Source: Monarcha castaneiventris obscurior
Lineage: Eukaryota > Chordata > Aves > Passeriformes > Monarchidae
DNA length: 64,000 nt
Reading direction: 5' to 3'
Assembly (NCBI GenBank): GCA_026261815.1
Contig: JAMPIT010000848.1
Coordinates: 4,650,001 to 4,714,000, forward strand
Part shown: piece after piece, positions 49,321 to 61,100 of the stretch
How the letters are laid out: every line of letters begins with the position of its first letter
How positions within the stretch are numbered: the stretch's first letter is position 1
Program-made: the position numbers and the translations under genes
The notes under the pieces: model-generated
The model's input: the letters and a program-made list of their open reading frames with translations, nothing else
Told to the model about the DNA's origin: nothing
The model's database searches: none

Positions 49321-49514
49321 CCTGATATGCAAATGAACCAAACCTATAAAAGTGTGAAGAACTCATGACCTGGGGTCCATCTTGGGGTCCATTTTTGGAG
49401 GCAGCCTCTGGCTCCCCAGGGTGTGCCTTGAAGGCTTTCAAATAAACACCGACCTTTATTCCCTTACTCTTGTCTAGCCTCTGTTTCTGGGTGGCTGGAG
49501 AAGGCATCACCTGA
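49321..49514 (+). mobile_element. Candidate short LTR fragment with octamer, TATA box and poly-A signal
   Basis: In order: octamer ATGCAAAT (49327-49334), TATA box TATAAAAG (49345-49352), AATAAA (49441-49446) and a U5-like stretch ending GGCATCA (49509). This is the promoter-to-U5 part of a retroviral LTR, in plus orientation. CCTGA occurs at 49321-49325 and 49510-49514 and could be a 5-bp target duplication, giving an element of 184 bp that begins TA and not TG. It could also be the 3' part of a longer LTR whose U3 lies upstream. No internal viral gene is nearby. Confidence 0.55.
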
Positions 49515-51629
49515 ATAAGGCTCAGTTCACAGTGAACTGGAGAGTGCATGAATAAAAACACCAGTTAGCAGTGTGCTTAGTGATGCTTTAAACAAACTCT
49601 GAGGACTGAATTGACCCAGAAAGTAATAGAATAAACATTTTTTGCACTGACAAATTAAAAAACCCAACAACTGTGATGGCTACGCAGTTGCTGAGGCATG
49701 TGGGCATCTGCAGAGGGTATATCTGCAGTGTGAGAGCACTCCAAAACCACAGAAAAATGCTGCAAAATACATGGGAGAGCCTTTCCCTGCCCCTGGCCCT
49801 GCTGTCTCTGTCCTCTGCCCGGGCAGAGAGGGGACAGTGCAGCCACACAGGGCTGCAGCAGCCAGCGGTGGCTGCACCTCAGAGCAAGGGCCTGCCTGGG
49901 AAGATGTAGGGCAATCCCTTGCCCTAAACTTGCAAACGAAGCACAGGAGGGAGAGCAGAAAGGGAAAGTAAATTACTTGGGACTTCCCAGCAGCGTGCCC
50001 AGCCCTGGAGTCAGAGCAGGGCAGTGCTGCTGTTTGAGCTGGGTGGGTGCTGTCCTTTGAAAGGCTTGTTCACTGCTCCGAGCTGACCTGGCACTGTTAG
50101 CATAGGGAGATAAGGAAGCATAATTTGCTGTAATGTTTTTCTCCCCAGGCTGTTTTGCCGTGCCTCAAACACAGCAGATTAATTTTGTCTGTCAAATCCA
50201 GTTACATTTTATTCCATCTCCTGTAGCTGGGATCAGAGGGCAGACATTTATCAGGCGAGCAATTGAATTACCAAATTGCATTCCTAAACCAACTGAACAA
50301 AAAAGCCCCTTTGTGGCTCTTTTCTTGAGGGGGAAACCCAAACACCCAGTATTTTTCCTTGGGAGTTGTACTGAAACATCTGCTGTCATTAGACCCACCA
50401 GAGTGACTCCAGCAAAACAGCAGCTATGGAAGAGCAAGATCTGCTCATCAGAGGCCCATTTCTGAACAAAACTCTTAAATGTTATTTCCTCTGATGGAAA
50501 TTCTGCCAACCACACAAACAAATCCTTTCCTGAGCTACAGATTTCAGGAGCAAAAGCATCTCTGAGCCTGTTGCTCCCTTTTGCCCCAAGCTAGCACCCT
50601 GTTCAGCATGACAGGCTGTGGGGTTTGTGCAGTTTTATTTCCAAATTATCACCGTGCTGCCCCACAGCCAGCCCCAGGCTCCTGTTCCCTGGGGACGTCA
50701 CTCCTCCTGGTCCCTGTTTCGGGCTGGTGGCCCCATGTGTCCCTGTGTGGGGTCTTTCCCCCTGGTGCTCTCAAGGTTGCTCTGTCCCTTTTGACACAGA
50801 ACTGGATTTTCTGATGACAAAGAGACAATTCTTTCAATACAAAGGATGTTGTGTTTGCCAAGAAGAGCAGAAGGATGGCTGCAAGGCACAATGGGATGTA
50901 GCTGACTGTACTCTGTTCCTGAAGGCTGCTGGCTCCCTCGGGAGCTGGCCATGGACTCGCTTGCCCATGGAGTTCTGCATTGCCTGAGGAACCGGAGAGT
51001 TCGCTCCTTTCCAGCTCCCCATCTGCCAGCCTGCCCCATCTGACAGCCTCCCTGTCCCCTTCCTGTGGTCTGCAAGGCTTCCTATCCCCCTCTGACCCTC
51101 AGCTTAGCTTTGGGAAGACCCTGCTGCACCAGCCAGGAGGGCGAGGCAGAAGAATTCCCCCACTTTGTTCTTGTAGGTGTCTACTCTCTGGTTTGACTTG
51201 GTTTTTCAACAACCCCTCTGATCTCACTCCCACACAAATAACTCCTCTGAGAGGGAAGGGAGATGTGTGAGCAACAACCACTGGAAATAAAATCGTTTTC
51301 TTTAACTGTGAGGCAAACCCAGAGGTGCCTTTGCCTTGGGATGTGTCTGCTCCGACATGGGCACTGCTCCTCCTCCCACCTCACCCACCCCAGCACAGGT
51401 GCCCATTTTGGGAGGCTCAGCCCCTCTGCTGTCCCCTGTGGCCAACAGAGAGCCTGGTTGCCACCAGAGCCTGTTTTGGAGCACTCCTGAGCTCTCCAAG
51501 GAGCAGGCAGAGAGAGCAGGTCATCAGCAAAGGCAGCAGAGATTGATAAGTGAAGCAGGCAATGTGATCTCTGCAGTGTTCCTGAAGGTGCCATTTTTCA
51601 GCTGAGATGCCAAAGCAAAGTCTTGACTA
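49515..51629. other. Gene-free unique sequence
   Basis: No gene is supported. Several GC-richer patches (about 49780-49900 and 50640-51460) hold overlapping short frames on both strands with no domain. Confidence 0.4.
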
Positions 51630-52870
51630 CTTGTAATAAATAAAAATCCTATTTTTAATATTCTGCAAGGGGAAAGTTCTTATCCCAAGGGCAATGACTA
51701 CATTTTCCTGTGAGTGGAGGTGTTAACCTTGTTGTACTGACTACATTTTAACCTAAGTTATTGTTAAAAAGAATTAATTTTTTATGTGATGATGACCTTT
51801 TCCAGGAAAGCTCAAGGCTTTGTAGATGCTACACAATGTTTAAACTCTACAGTAAGGAACACCAGTGTTGACTAGACCATACTAAAAATAACTTCACAGC
51901 TTAGTAGGACAAAATACTCCTGCTGAAGTGCTGAAAATTAGATTCCCAAATCTATATTTAGGCACTACATAGAAATGCACCTGATTAATGAATGATGCAT
52001 TTCAGAGCCCATTTTAGCCACTCAGTTTTGCAAATTCAGTGTTAATTTTCCAGTGGCCATAACTAACAGTGATGGGATTAGCTTGCTGCTACATAAACAG
52101 TAAACAGGTAATTACTTTCTCATGCATTCATTAAACATTTAACCAGCATTTATACATGTAAGTGACATATAACAAGGTAGCTTTAACAAGTTCATTTGGG
52201 ATTCAGATTGCAAAGATGTTAATTGACATTTAATAGGTTTGTAATTGATCTCTGTCATCTTACGTTGTGGGAAAATGCTAAAACATAATTCAGCACAATG
52301 GAAAATAGTACAATGTAATGCAATATTCAACATATCACCAAGGTACGCTATTATTGCAGTTACATAAAGCTAAACTAAGCTACACAAGAAGTAATTTACT
52401 AGTTTAAAACTCTATTAATCTTCAATATTTTGCTTCACACCACCCACAGAATTTTAGGAGGCAGCAGTTTCACATGGCAATTAAGAAAATGTGCTTATAC
52501 GTAGTAATGGGGGGCTACATAGTTATATGCTGTGCATATATACCCAGCCCATTGCTGCTTTTAATAATTAAGCATGGATCAGTATATTTACAGAAGCCCA
52601 GACACTGACTTTTGTGAGTGGTGATGTGCCTGAAACAGTTCTGTTTGTTATTATAATTGCCTGGTGCTTATACATTTATAGCTCTTTCCAGTGACCCAGA
52701 ATTACAGCAGTCTATAAACCAAAACCCTGCGTCTTGCTGGTGTGGCTATTTCTGAACAAATATATATGGATTTTGTCCAGCTAAAACATTTCTGGTACCT
52801 TGGAGCAGGACACTGAGATTTAGCATGAGGTCAGCTTTTATAGCAAGGATCCATCATTTGTTGTTTTATG
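51630..52870. promoter_or_regulatory. Long AT-rich block, candidate conserved non-coding region
   Basis: About 1.2 kb of AT-rich, repeat-free sequence almost without CpG, unlike the GC-richer flanks. It is crowded with homeodomain-type cores, including GGTAATTACTTTC (52107-52119), GTTAATTGACATTTAATAGG near 52218, TTTGTAATTGATC near 52239, and AATAATTAAGCATGG near 52562. It has the fewest open frames of any comparable stretch. This is the best candidate in the window for a large conserved enhancer region. Conservation was not tested. Confidence 0.35.
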
Positions 52871-53006
52871 ACAATCGAGCACAATTCAGGCCATGAGGGG
52901 CACAGAGATGCAGGGGAGGTGGAGAGACTGTTCCAGCCTACTGTAAAAATAGGGAAGAAGGAGAATTAAGAGGACTTGACTGCATTAGTTATTTCAAACA
53001 GCACTG

Positions 53007-53193
53007 GTTGCAGCAGAGGGTGCTGGGCACTGCCCAAGCTCCCCAGGGAATGGGCACAGCCCCGAGGCTGCCAGAGCTCCAGGAGCTGCCAGGGATGCCC
53101 AGGGTGGGGTTGTTGGGGTGTCTGTGCAGGGCCAGGAGCTGGGTTGGGTGATCCTTGTGCCCTCCCAGCTCAGGATATTCCATGGCTCTGTGA
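53007..53193 (+). mobile_element. CR1 LINE, 3' end fragment, plus strand
   Basis: The sequence reads GGTTGCAGCAGAGGGTGCTG, CCCAAGCTCCCCAGGGAATG, GAGGCTGCCAGAGCTCC, GTTGGGGTGTCTGTGCAGG, GCTGGGTTGGGTGATCC and a tail CAGGATATTCCATGGCTCTG. It is the same subfamily as 12803-13127 in the opposite orientation. It contains a CTCF-like string at 53010-53024. Confidence 0.9.
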
Positions 53194-55528
53194 CATGGGG
53201 AGCTAAGCAGGCAGGATGGCAATTCCTGATCCAGGTGCAGTGTTTGCATTTGCAGCCTTCCCCCCTGGAGCCAAGGCCTGGATGTGAGAACGAGTTACCT
53301 GCAGGAGGGCAAGGAACTGCCTTGTGCAGAGCATTGGCCGTGCAGGAAAGACTTGAAATAACTTGGCTGCCTTAGCATCCTCTGGGGTTTTCTCATGCAT
53401 GGAGACAGGCCCTGATTTATCCAGAGGCGTGTGAGCTGGATTGCTGCTCTGGGGCTGTAACTCGTGTCAGGCTCACTGGTTATTCCACCTCATATCATCA
53501 GGTGTGCCCAGCTGTCAGGGGCACCTCTGTCCACGTCAAACCACCTTCCTCTAACTTCACTCCCTGTATCGAGCTGCGGTCTGATTATGGGCTTTTCTTC
53601 CCAGTATCAGTAATCTGTTTCTGATTACTTTTATGTGGATTTTCCCTCACTGACTTTGGGTCCTGAAAAATGAGCAGCCAGTGCTGATCATGTAGGGTTT
53701 TAATCTGAAAAGCCATAGGACAACAGGGCCACTCAGAACTCGGAATATTCTTTCTCAGGGATTTATAAACTGAATTTGTACCCACTGAACTTGATTCCTT
53801 TCACATGTGCTCTGAAATTCCCATTACCTGCCAAAGGAAATACTAGCAGAAAAGATTGTTGAAGGTCAGCAGAAGGCAGGGAGACTGATATGTCTGAGTC
53901 ATTGCTTTCCATCTGCCCTGTGTTGGTGCTTGGATGATTAGTTGGTAGAGAAAGCACCTCATGTAATCTGAGCTTGGGTTTGGTACAAACACGTCTGAGA
54001 TTTCAGCATTTCCACATGCCTAAGCCTGGCTTTGGAGCCTTTGAAGCAAATGTATTCGGTCTGTCACACACATGCAACCCACCTGAGCAAGTAATTCTGC
54101 AAAACAAACACACAAGTGCTTACCCACCGGTGGCCATTTGTTTACTTTCGAGAGCTGCTGAACATGTGAAAATATTGACAAGGCTGGCAAGTCCCAGGAG
54201 TGGCTTGGGAATGCTAGAAGACTTGAAACTTAATTATCATTTGTGCTTGTTTGTTCTGGAGTTGTTTAATTTTTATGAGTTATGAAATTCGTGTGTTTAG
54301 ATCTAGGCACAGAGAAGAGTTTTTATGCAAACAAATTATTGTTATTAACTGTTCCCATAATACTGCTGTAAATGAACAGTTACCCAGGGCAGTACAAACA
54401 CACTGACATCCAGCCAGGACACCTCTTCTCTCAGTGATGTTCTTTGTGGAAACTTCTAAAGATCAGCAAACACAGACGATTTTCAGCTCCAGAATGGTCC
54501 CACACCTTGTCTTGGATTGCAGGCTGGAGCTCTGGAAAAAGGCAGGAGAAGGCACCAACACCCTCATTGTCCTCCTGCTCTAGTCCATATCGCTTCCTGT
54601 GCCCGAATGGGAATGCAGCTGCTCTCTGTTCATCTCAGACCTATAGTGATTATTGAAGATAAAAAGGAGGAATAAGATCCAGAACTAGTGCTGTGGACAT
54701 AATGGAGACAGCTGGAGCATCCCTGTTTTCCAGGGTTCAACAAGAACCAGGCAAAGTTATCAAGGAAGAGATGGTGTCACTGACAGTCTGTGTAAGGTGT
54801 CAGCTGAGTCTGTGCAGGGCTCTCCCTCCCTTTTATTTAAGTTTTTCAGGTAGTGACTGAAGGAACTAAGGAGAAGGAGCTATTTCAGCTGTGGATTGTC
54901 AGAGCTGGAGCACAGGAATGGGCTCTGCTGCTGCCTGCCCTCTTGTTGCTGTTGTACCGGGGGCAGAGAGAAATCACAGCATGAAGATTTAAGCCTGGGG
55001 AGAATAGAACTCCCTTTTACTAATTAAAGACTGGTTTATAGACTTGGTTCACAAGGGTGACAGGAGGCCATTGCTCCTTTGACCAACCACCCCTCAAATG
55101 ATTGTTTAAGACTCTACAACATCCATTCCAAAATATTTTTCCAATGAACCATAACAAACTTGGAAAACATGCTTGCAGGTGTTTGAAAAAGAATTTGTTT
55201 ACAAAAACCATCTCACTGTTTTTCATAGCTTGCGTGAGAAAAGCAAAGCTCTCACAGAATGCTGTAGAAAGCTGGAAAATTTCTCTGCTGAAAGCTTTTC
55301 AGCATCCACACCCTCTCCCTGGAAGGCAGGTGGATGCCAGGGAGGAAAAGGGCAGGAACAGCTTTTTGGGTGGGAGCAATCACTGGATGTTTCCAGTCCT
55401 GAGACAGGGCAGTAGAATCTTTCCTTGGCAAGGACAGCACCTAGCCCCAGTGTTGGTGTGCAGATGGATGATGGGCTTCCAGGAGAAGTCAAGGCCAGCA
55501 CCAGCTTTCTGTCCTGGGGGAGCAATTC
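53194..55528. other. Gene-free unique sequence
   Basis: No gene is supported. The span 53580-54400 is moderately AT-rich. No repeat was recognised. Confidence 0.4.
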
Positions 55529-55533
55529 CTGGA
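55529..55533. repeat. Target-site duplication CTGGA, left copy
   Basis: CTGGA directly precedes the LTR and is repeated at 56021-56025. Confidence 0.85.
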
Positions 55534-56020
55534 TGTATTGGTTTGAAAACAAACTAGTGGGAGATCGCAAGTCAGGGTTAAAATTTAATAGAAAAAAAAA
55601 TTTAAAATAAGTTAAATAATACAAGGGAGACAGGAAAGAAAAACCACTGACAAACTCAGATACAACCTGACACCCTGTTAAGGTGGTGGTAGCAGTCCAG
55701 ATGAAGTAGTTCAGTTGAAGCATTGATCCTATGGAAGGTCTGGTCTCCAGCTGAAGGCCCAGTGGTCGCTCTTGTCCTCCAGGAATCCAGTAGACAGGGC
55801 TAACTTAGGCACTTCCAAGGTCAGGTTATATCCAGGTGGGAATGCTTGGCTCCTCCCTCCTGGGCAGAGCATCTCACAATAGGCTGAGATAAGTCCATGA
55901 GTCATGCAGTGGCTCCTTGATGGCCCATTGTCTGTTATCAGGGGTGGGGCATGGCAGGAGATAACAGCTAATGGCCCACAGGGGTGGTAATAGAATACAT
56001 CTATATTGTAACCTAGGTCA
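55534..56020 (-). mobile_element. Solo LTR of an ERVL-like endogenous retrovirus, minus strand
   Basis: This 487-bp element is flanked by a perfect 5-bp duplication CTGGA. Read on the minus strand it begins TGACCTAGGTTAC and ends GTTTTCAAACCAATACA. In that direction it has a TATA-like GGATATAACC followed far downstream by ATTAAA (plus-strand TTTAAT, 55584-55589), a known variant polyadenylation signal, about 50 bp before the end. That layout and the 5-bp duplication fit a bird ERVL-type LTR. It differs in sequence from the pair at 151 and 7457. No internal coding region is present. An open minus-strand frame of 166 codons (55223-55723) crosses its edge and is not a gene. Confidence 0.88.
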
Positions 56021-56025
56021 CTGGA
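56021..56025. repeat. Target-site duplication CTGGA, right copy
   Basis: This is the partner of 55529-55533. Confidence 0.85.
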
Positions 56026-58540
56026 CATTTTTAGTTTTGGTGCTGTGGACACCGAAGCGATTCAGGGCTCCTGTGAGCTCCCAAGGCTTGAGAGCAGAGA
56101 CTTTTGTGCTACAAATGTGTGAGCTCACGACTAAAGTGAAGCCAGTGCACAGCATCGCTCAGGTTATGTATTTAATTCATTCTGGCAAGGTCTTGCTGAT
56201 GGCTCATGAGAAGTCCTACACGTTGGTGGGTGTTTTTGGGAAGCAATGAAATGATCCCTTAAGCTAAATTTAAAAAAAATGGGAGCCCAACCCTTCAACC
56301 AACCTGCCAATAAAGTTGCTCCTGCAGAGCTCTGGATTTGGACCTCTGCATGGCTGGTGGCCTGTGTTTTATACATATTTCTACCTCCATACAGAGGTAT
56401 GTAGAAGTACCTATGCCCACATGCACACAGGCAGAGTGGAGCAGTGTCCTGGCAGTGATGTGCCTGTGGGGTATAAGTAATGTCAGCATCATTTCCCCCA
56501 CTGACCAGGCTGCTGTAGGCAGATGATCAGTGCAATGCACACTGCACTGACCATCTTCTGGCTGCTCTGGGGGACACAATTGTTTTGCAGATCAGAGGAA
56601 ATGCTCATCCTGCTGCAAAACTGTGCAATGATATTTGTGCTAATGCACTGTGTACCTGCAAGAGCTTACTCTGAACCAGACTATTTCGTTGACTTAACTG
56701 AGATGAAAGATGCGGAGCCTGGGCAGAGCCAGCAACAGGCTCATGGCTGAGACGAAGAATTACACAATTCTACAGGCTCCAGGAATAAAATCAGGCAGTC
56801 ATTTACTCCCACTAATGGAGACTGGTTAATTCTCATGGGCAAACCATTTGTTCACGGTATTTATTCCTCATGCTGATCTGTGAGATTTTGGTTACTGCTG
56901 TGACATTTCACAGCTATGTTTACTACTTGAGTTTCTGCCAGTCAGGTGGGTGCTACAGAGGAGAGACTGATTGTAACAGGTAAAATTAAAATGAGTGATC
57001 TGTACTGGAGGTGGAAAACAAAACCACTTATGCACTGTTATCCTTGTCACCAGAACGAGAGAAAGAATCACTCCTGTGCATGTTCCTGGTAAACAAATCA
57101 GAAAGGTCACTGCTGGCAGAGGCAAAAATTTGAGCTTTTGGATTAAAATTCTTTGCTTTTGATTAATCTTCAGGGTTCAAGCCATTCCTCAGGATTTCTG
57201 CACAGAACACACTGCCTATCAAAAGGAAAATAATAAGAAAGAAATATTATCTGCTGGTCAGATTATGAGAGTGTCATTTTCTTACACGCTGTCCTGCATT
57301 GTCCTCGCCTGAGCAGCCATCCCAGGATGTCACTGCACAAGAACACTTTCCTTGGGAGAAGAGCTGGATCTCAGTGAACTGAGCCCATTTTCAGTGTTGT
57401 GCAGCCACTCAAGCAGAGGACCCCAGCAGTGATCTGCTACTCGCTGCTTTGGTGCTTCTGCAGGGGCCTGCTTGTGATTCTTTACTTCTTGCTGTTGGAG
57501 GCCAACCTCCCAGTAATTCATCTTGCCTCCCTGAAGCCCAAACCCGAGGATTTAGCAGAGTTCTGCCCGAAGAAGGATCATTCAGCAGCACACAACTGTA
57601 GCAGCAGGGGATCATTAAACACTTGACTTAAATGAAAACTTATGAAAGTTGCTTTGAATACCAAATTTCTCCTTGCTGCCTTGCCAAGTGCCTGTGATGT
57701 TACCTCCCAGTGCAGAGCTTTCCAGAACAGGTTCACTCCTCTGATTTTTGCTACCTCTGTATTTCAGCTGTGACCAAAATGACTGTAGATGGATGTGACA
57801 CGGCGAGTAATATTTTTATTCTGACATGATTTGAAATGTAGACAAGTAGTCTGGCAGAATTTAAATATTCACTGGGACTTTGTCCTTAATAAACACCACT
57901 GTGAAATGCTCTGGTGCTGCCTTCTAAAAGGACACACCACAAGTTTTCCAAGGTGCACAGGCTAAATGTAAATAATTATCAGTTCTCAGATTCTCAGCCA
58001 GGCAGGAGAGATGCCAAGAGCTTGTGTGTTTATCCTCAGATCTATTGGGAAATTTCCCAGGAGCACGAGCTCTCAGACATTTAGTCAAAACATCTAGTGG
58101 TAACTGTCTCCAGAACATTCAGCAGCTCTTTGATTGACATATTTCTCATCAACAAGTTGGCTTTGTTTACACGGCTCTGAGAAGTACATAGGCAATGATG
58201 GAAAAAAATACAACCAGACTTTTCTGTTCTTAGACTTTCTTCTTCTGGCAAGATGGGTTTTATTTCAGGAGCTGTTACCAGCCCAGATTTGCTATCATTA
58301 ACCAGCTGGGCTGTGCTGAAATGGCCACGCAGAGCAGCTTGCAAATACTCCTTGAGGAGCTTTCCAGCAGCTCAGATCTGAAGCAGCACCAGCAGAAGGC
58401 AAAGAAAGTTGTTTTTGTTTTGTTTTTTTTTTTTTCCTTCAGCACACCTCTGCTGTCTGGGCTGAGCATGTTTTTGTCATTTTTGTCAATCACTCTTTAG
58501 GAAGTAGACCCTGTGTCTCTGCAAAACACAGGTACAAATC
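56026..58540. other. Gene-free unique sequence
   Basis: No gene is supported. A poly-T run lies at about 58422-58435. Other parts are single-copy with chance frames. Confidence 0.4.
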
Positions 58541-58642
58541 CCAGAATCACAGAATGGCTTGGAAGGAACCCTAAAGATCCTCTCATTCCAATCCCCTGCC
58601 ATGGGCAGGGACACCTTTCACTGGACCAGGTTGCTTCAAGCC
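58541..58642 (-). mobile_element. CR1 LINE, 3' end fragment, minus strand
   Basis: The reverse complement of the CR1 end: CCAGAATCACAGAATGGCTT, GGAAGGAACCCTAAAGATCC, CCCCTGCCATGGGCAGGGAC and GACCAGGTTGCTTCAAGCC. It is short and 5'-truncated, and closely resembles the copy at 5891-6017. Confidence 0.9.
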
Positions 58643-61050
58643 TCCTGACGTACCTCCAGAGCTGTCAGATCCCACTTTAATTTGCTTAATTACACAAAAT
58701 TGTTTCTCATCAAACTGCCCAACTCCAACAAATCCTCTTCTTCCTCAGCAGCCTCGACACTTCTAAAATCCCAGCAGGGATTGCCCAGGTTCTACTTCTG
58801 ACATGCTGAGACAATTCATCAGCATCTGCATCTCCAGGAATCTACTTTATCCACCTCAAAAATACCTGTAATACTGACTTCCCTCCTGGGGTTGTGGCAG
58901 AACTGAATTCATTTATGGACACACAGAGTTATTTTAATGGATCACCTCACAGGCCCTCATCTATCTGTGTTTCCTTGTGACACCTCTCATTATGAGCCCT
59001 AATTATGCACACACCAAGCTGCAAGAGCGGAGAATTTGGTGGTTCTTTTCCTACCACGTTAATTCATGCAGTGGGACCCACACCAGCCTAAGGAGAACAC
59101 AAGGAGGAGGTGAGGTAACTCAATCACTTCCCTCCTCAGTCTGCAAGCACACTGTGACATTTTTTTGCCCCACACCATAAGGGTTTCCAGCTGCTGCCAC
59201 TCTCCCAGGTGAGGAGCCTTGGATTGGAGCTGGTGGCTCGTATCCCAGAGGAAGGCAGCACTTCTTGTTCAACCCACACTCCTGACAGTTGCACTGCGTG
59301 TCAATCTAACAATGAGAGCACCAGAAACTTCTTTATCAATTATTGCAATTGCCCTTGGCCACCTCTGGGAGCACCTCACCTGCAGCCTGAGCAACTGCTT
59401 GAGCCAAGGTGCCTGCCCCTCAGAATAAATCAATAACACCTCAGAGTTAATAACTGCAAAACTCTAGAGCAAAGTCTACCATATTATCCAGCAATTAGGA
59501 AGATTTCTGTTTTTAAATCCACAGCTACTGAGAGTCCTCAAAAAAAAAAAAAAAAAGCTGTTTTGGAACAGAAAGAAGGACAAGCTGTTTCAGTCATCAT
59601 TTTATTACTGGCTCACAAGGGAAATCAGTGAATCTACCAGTGGTTCACGCAATCCTGTTGCCAGCTTCCCAGAAAGGAAATGTCATGTATAGCAACTTGT
59701 TTTTCTATTGCAGCAATTAAAGTACATAGGAGGCCACAACAAAATCAATACAAAACTGGTAAATCCGTAATGAATGACAGCGAAATACTGATCCTCTTGC
59801 CTAAAGAAACATCTGTCTAAATGCCACCAAAGGATTAGGCAGTAGAAGGCTTTTATGGTTTATTTTTGTAGGGTCTGCCATTTTTATCTCTTTCTTTATG
59901 TAAGGATCACCAAATGGCCTCCTGCTTCCTGCTTACCGGGTTTGAGTTTCCCCTGAGGAGAGCACGTGCAAGTGCAACTTTTCAAGGCTTGAGATACCCC
60001 TGAGGAGAGGGCAGTTTGTGCTCCATGAGACACTTGCTGCTGGTGAAACCCCTCAGAGGCTCCCCAGGAGCCCACAGGGCAGAATTCTGGGAGCTGTGGG
60101 GCTGCCTGTCAAAGGGAGAATTCATCTTTTTGCTGCAGGCTTTGGGATCCCACAATCCATGGTCCCTGCCAGGATGACACCCATTTCCCTCGATTCATGC
60201 AGCTGAGATGATTGGCAAGGGGGCCCTGATCAGTGGTCCAGAGGTCAATGTGAACTACTGACCTCACAATAAGAATGCTGCAATTTTTTTAATACATTAG
60301 GGCATTTTCAGCCTGTTTTTCCACTGTTTGAACAGACGACTTGTCTGTACCTTGCCACCATGTCAATGGTTTTGAAGGCCTGACTACTGCAGCCATCTCC
60401 ATGGGGCTGTCTCCATGGTGTCCTGGCCTTTCTGAGCCAGCCTTGCTCCCATTTTTGCCCTCTGAAGTTACTTTCCAATCACGTTTTTGCTTCTTTTAAA
60501 AAAACCCAGGCTGAGTCTCTTTTGTACTTCTTGTTCTCCAGAGGAATCATCACAAATGATTGTGCACACGTAATTTTTCCCCTCCCCATGGCATTTTTAG
60601 TTAATTTACTGAGGTAGAGGCCAGCCAGTGCCTCTGACAACTTCCTCACTGCCCAGCAAGGCAGCACCCAGCAAGAGGTACAGAAAGCACCATCTCAGTA
60701 CCCAGGTCACATACAGTGCTCATGAATAATTGCAGATCAGCCCTATAACCTTCACAGATGTAACCTCATCTGTTGCTGGGGTGTTTTATTTTCTTTTTGG
60801 GTTTTTTTTCTTTTTAATTTCCACCTCCCCTTCCAGCAAAACTCTGTCCAAATGCTTTTCTAAGCAGAACCAGATAATGCTTTTGATTGTAGCCAGGATG
60901 TTTGGTTATTCATGATATTACTTTTGTGTCTGCTGGGGGGTTTTGGTTTTGCTCATAATTTTTATCAAGCAAGTTGTTTTCTAGTGCTGGAATGGCTTGC
61001 TCTGCTGTGCTAAACACTCATTGTGTCTGTCACATGCTTATCCTATTTCA
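58643..61050. other. Gene-free unique sequence
   Basis: No gene is supported. A run of 17 A lies at 59540-59556. CCCCTGAGGAGAG occurs twice, near 59951 and 59997, which is a minor short repeat. Confidence 0.4.
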
Positions 61051-61100
61051 GCGGTGCGAAATCAATAGGAATTGATTTGAGAATGTCCAATCTTATCAAG
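61051..61100. promoter_or_regulatory. Perfect dyad of ATCAAT-type sites
   Basis: AAATCAAT (61059-61066) and ATTGATTT (61071-61078) form a perfect 8-bp inverted repeat around AGGA. ATCAAT is the core bound by ONECUT/CUX-type homeodomain proteins, so a paired site would suit a dimer. It lies in AT-rich single-copy sequence. Function is inference. Confidence 0.3.

Noticed and set aside
55223..55723. 166-codon minus-strand open frame
   Set aside because: It crosses the edge of the solo LTR at 55534 and so mixes LTR and flank; no retroviral protein motif is present.
59951..60009. Repeated CCCCTGAGGAGAG words
   Set aside because: Only 13 bases are shared by two copies; there is no array or element around them.
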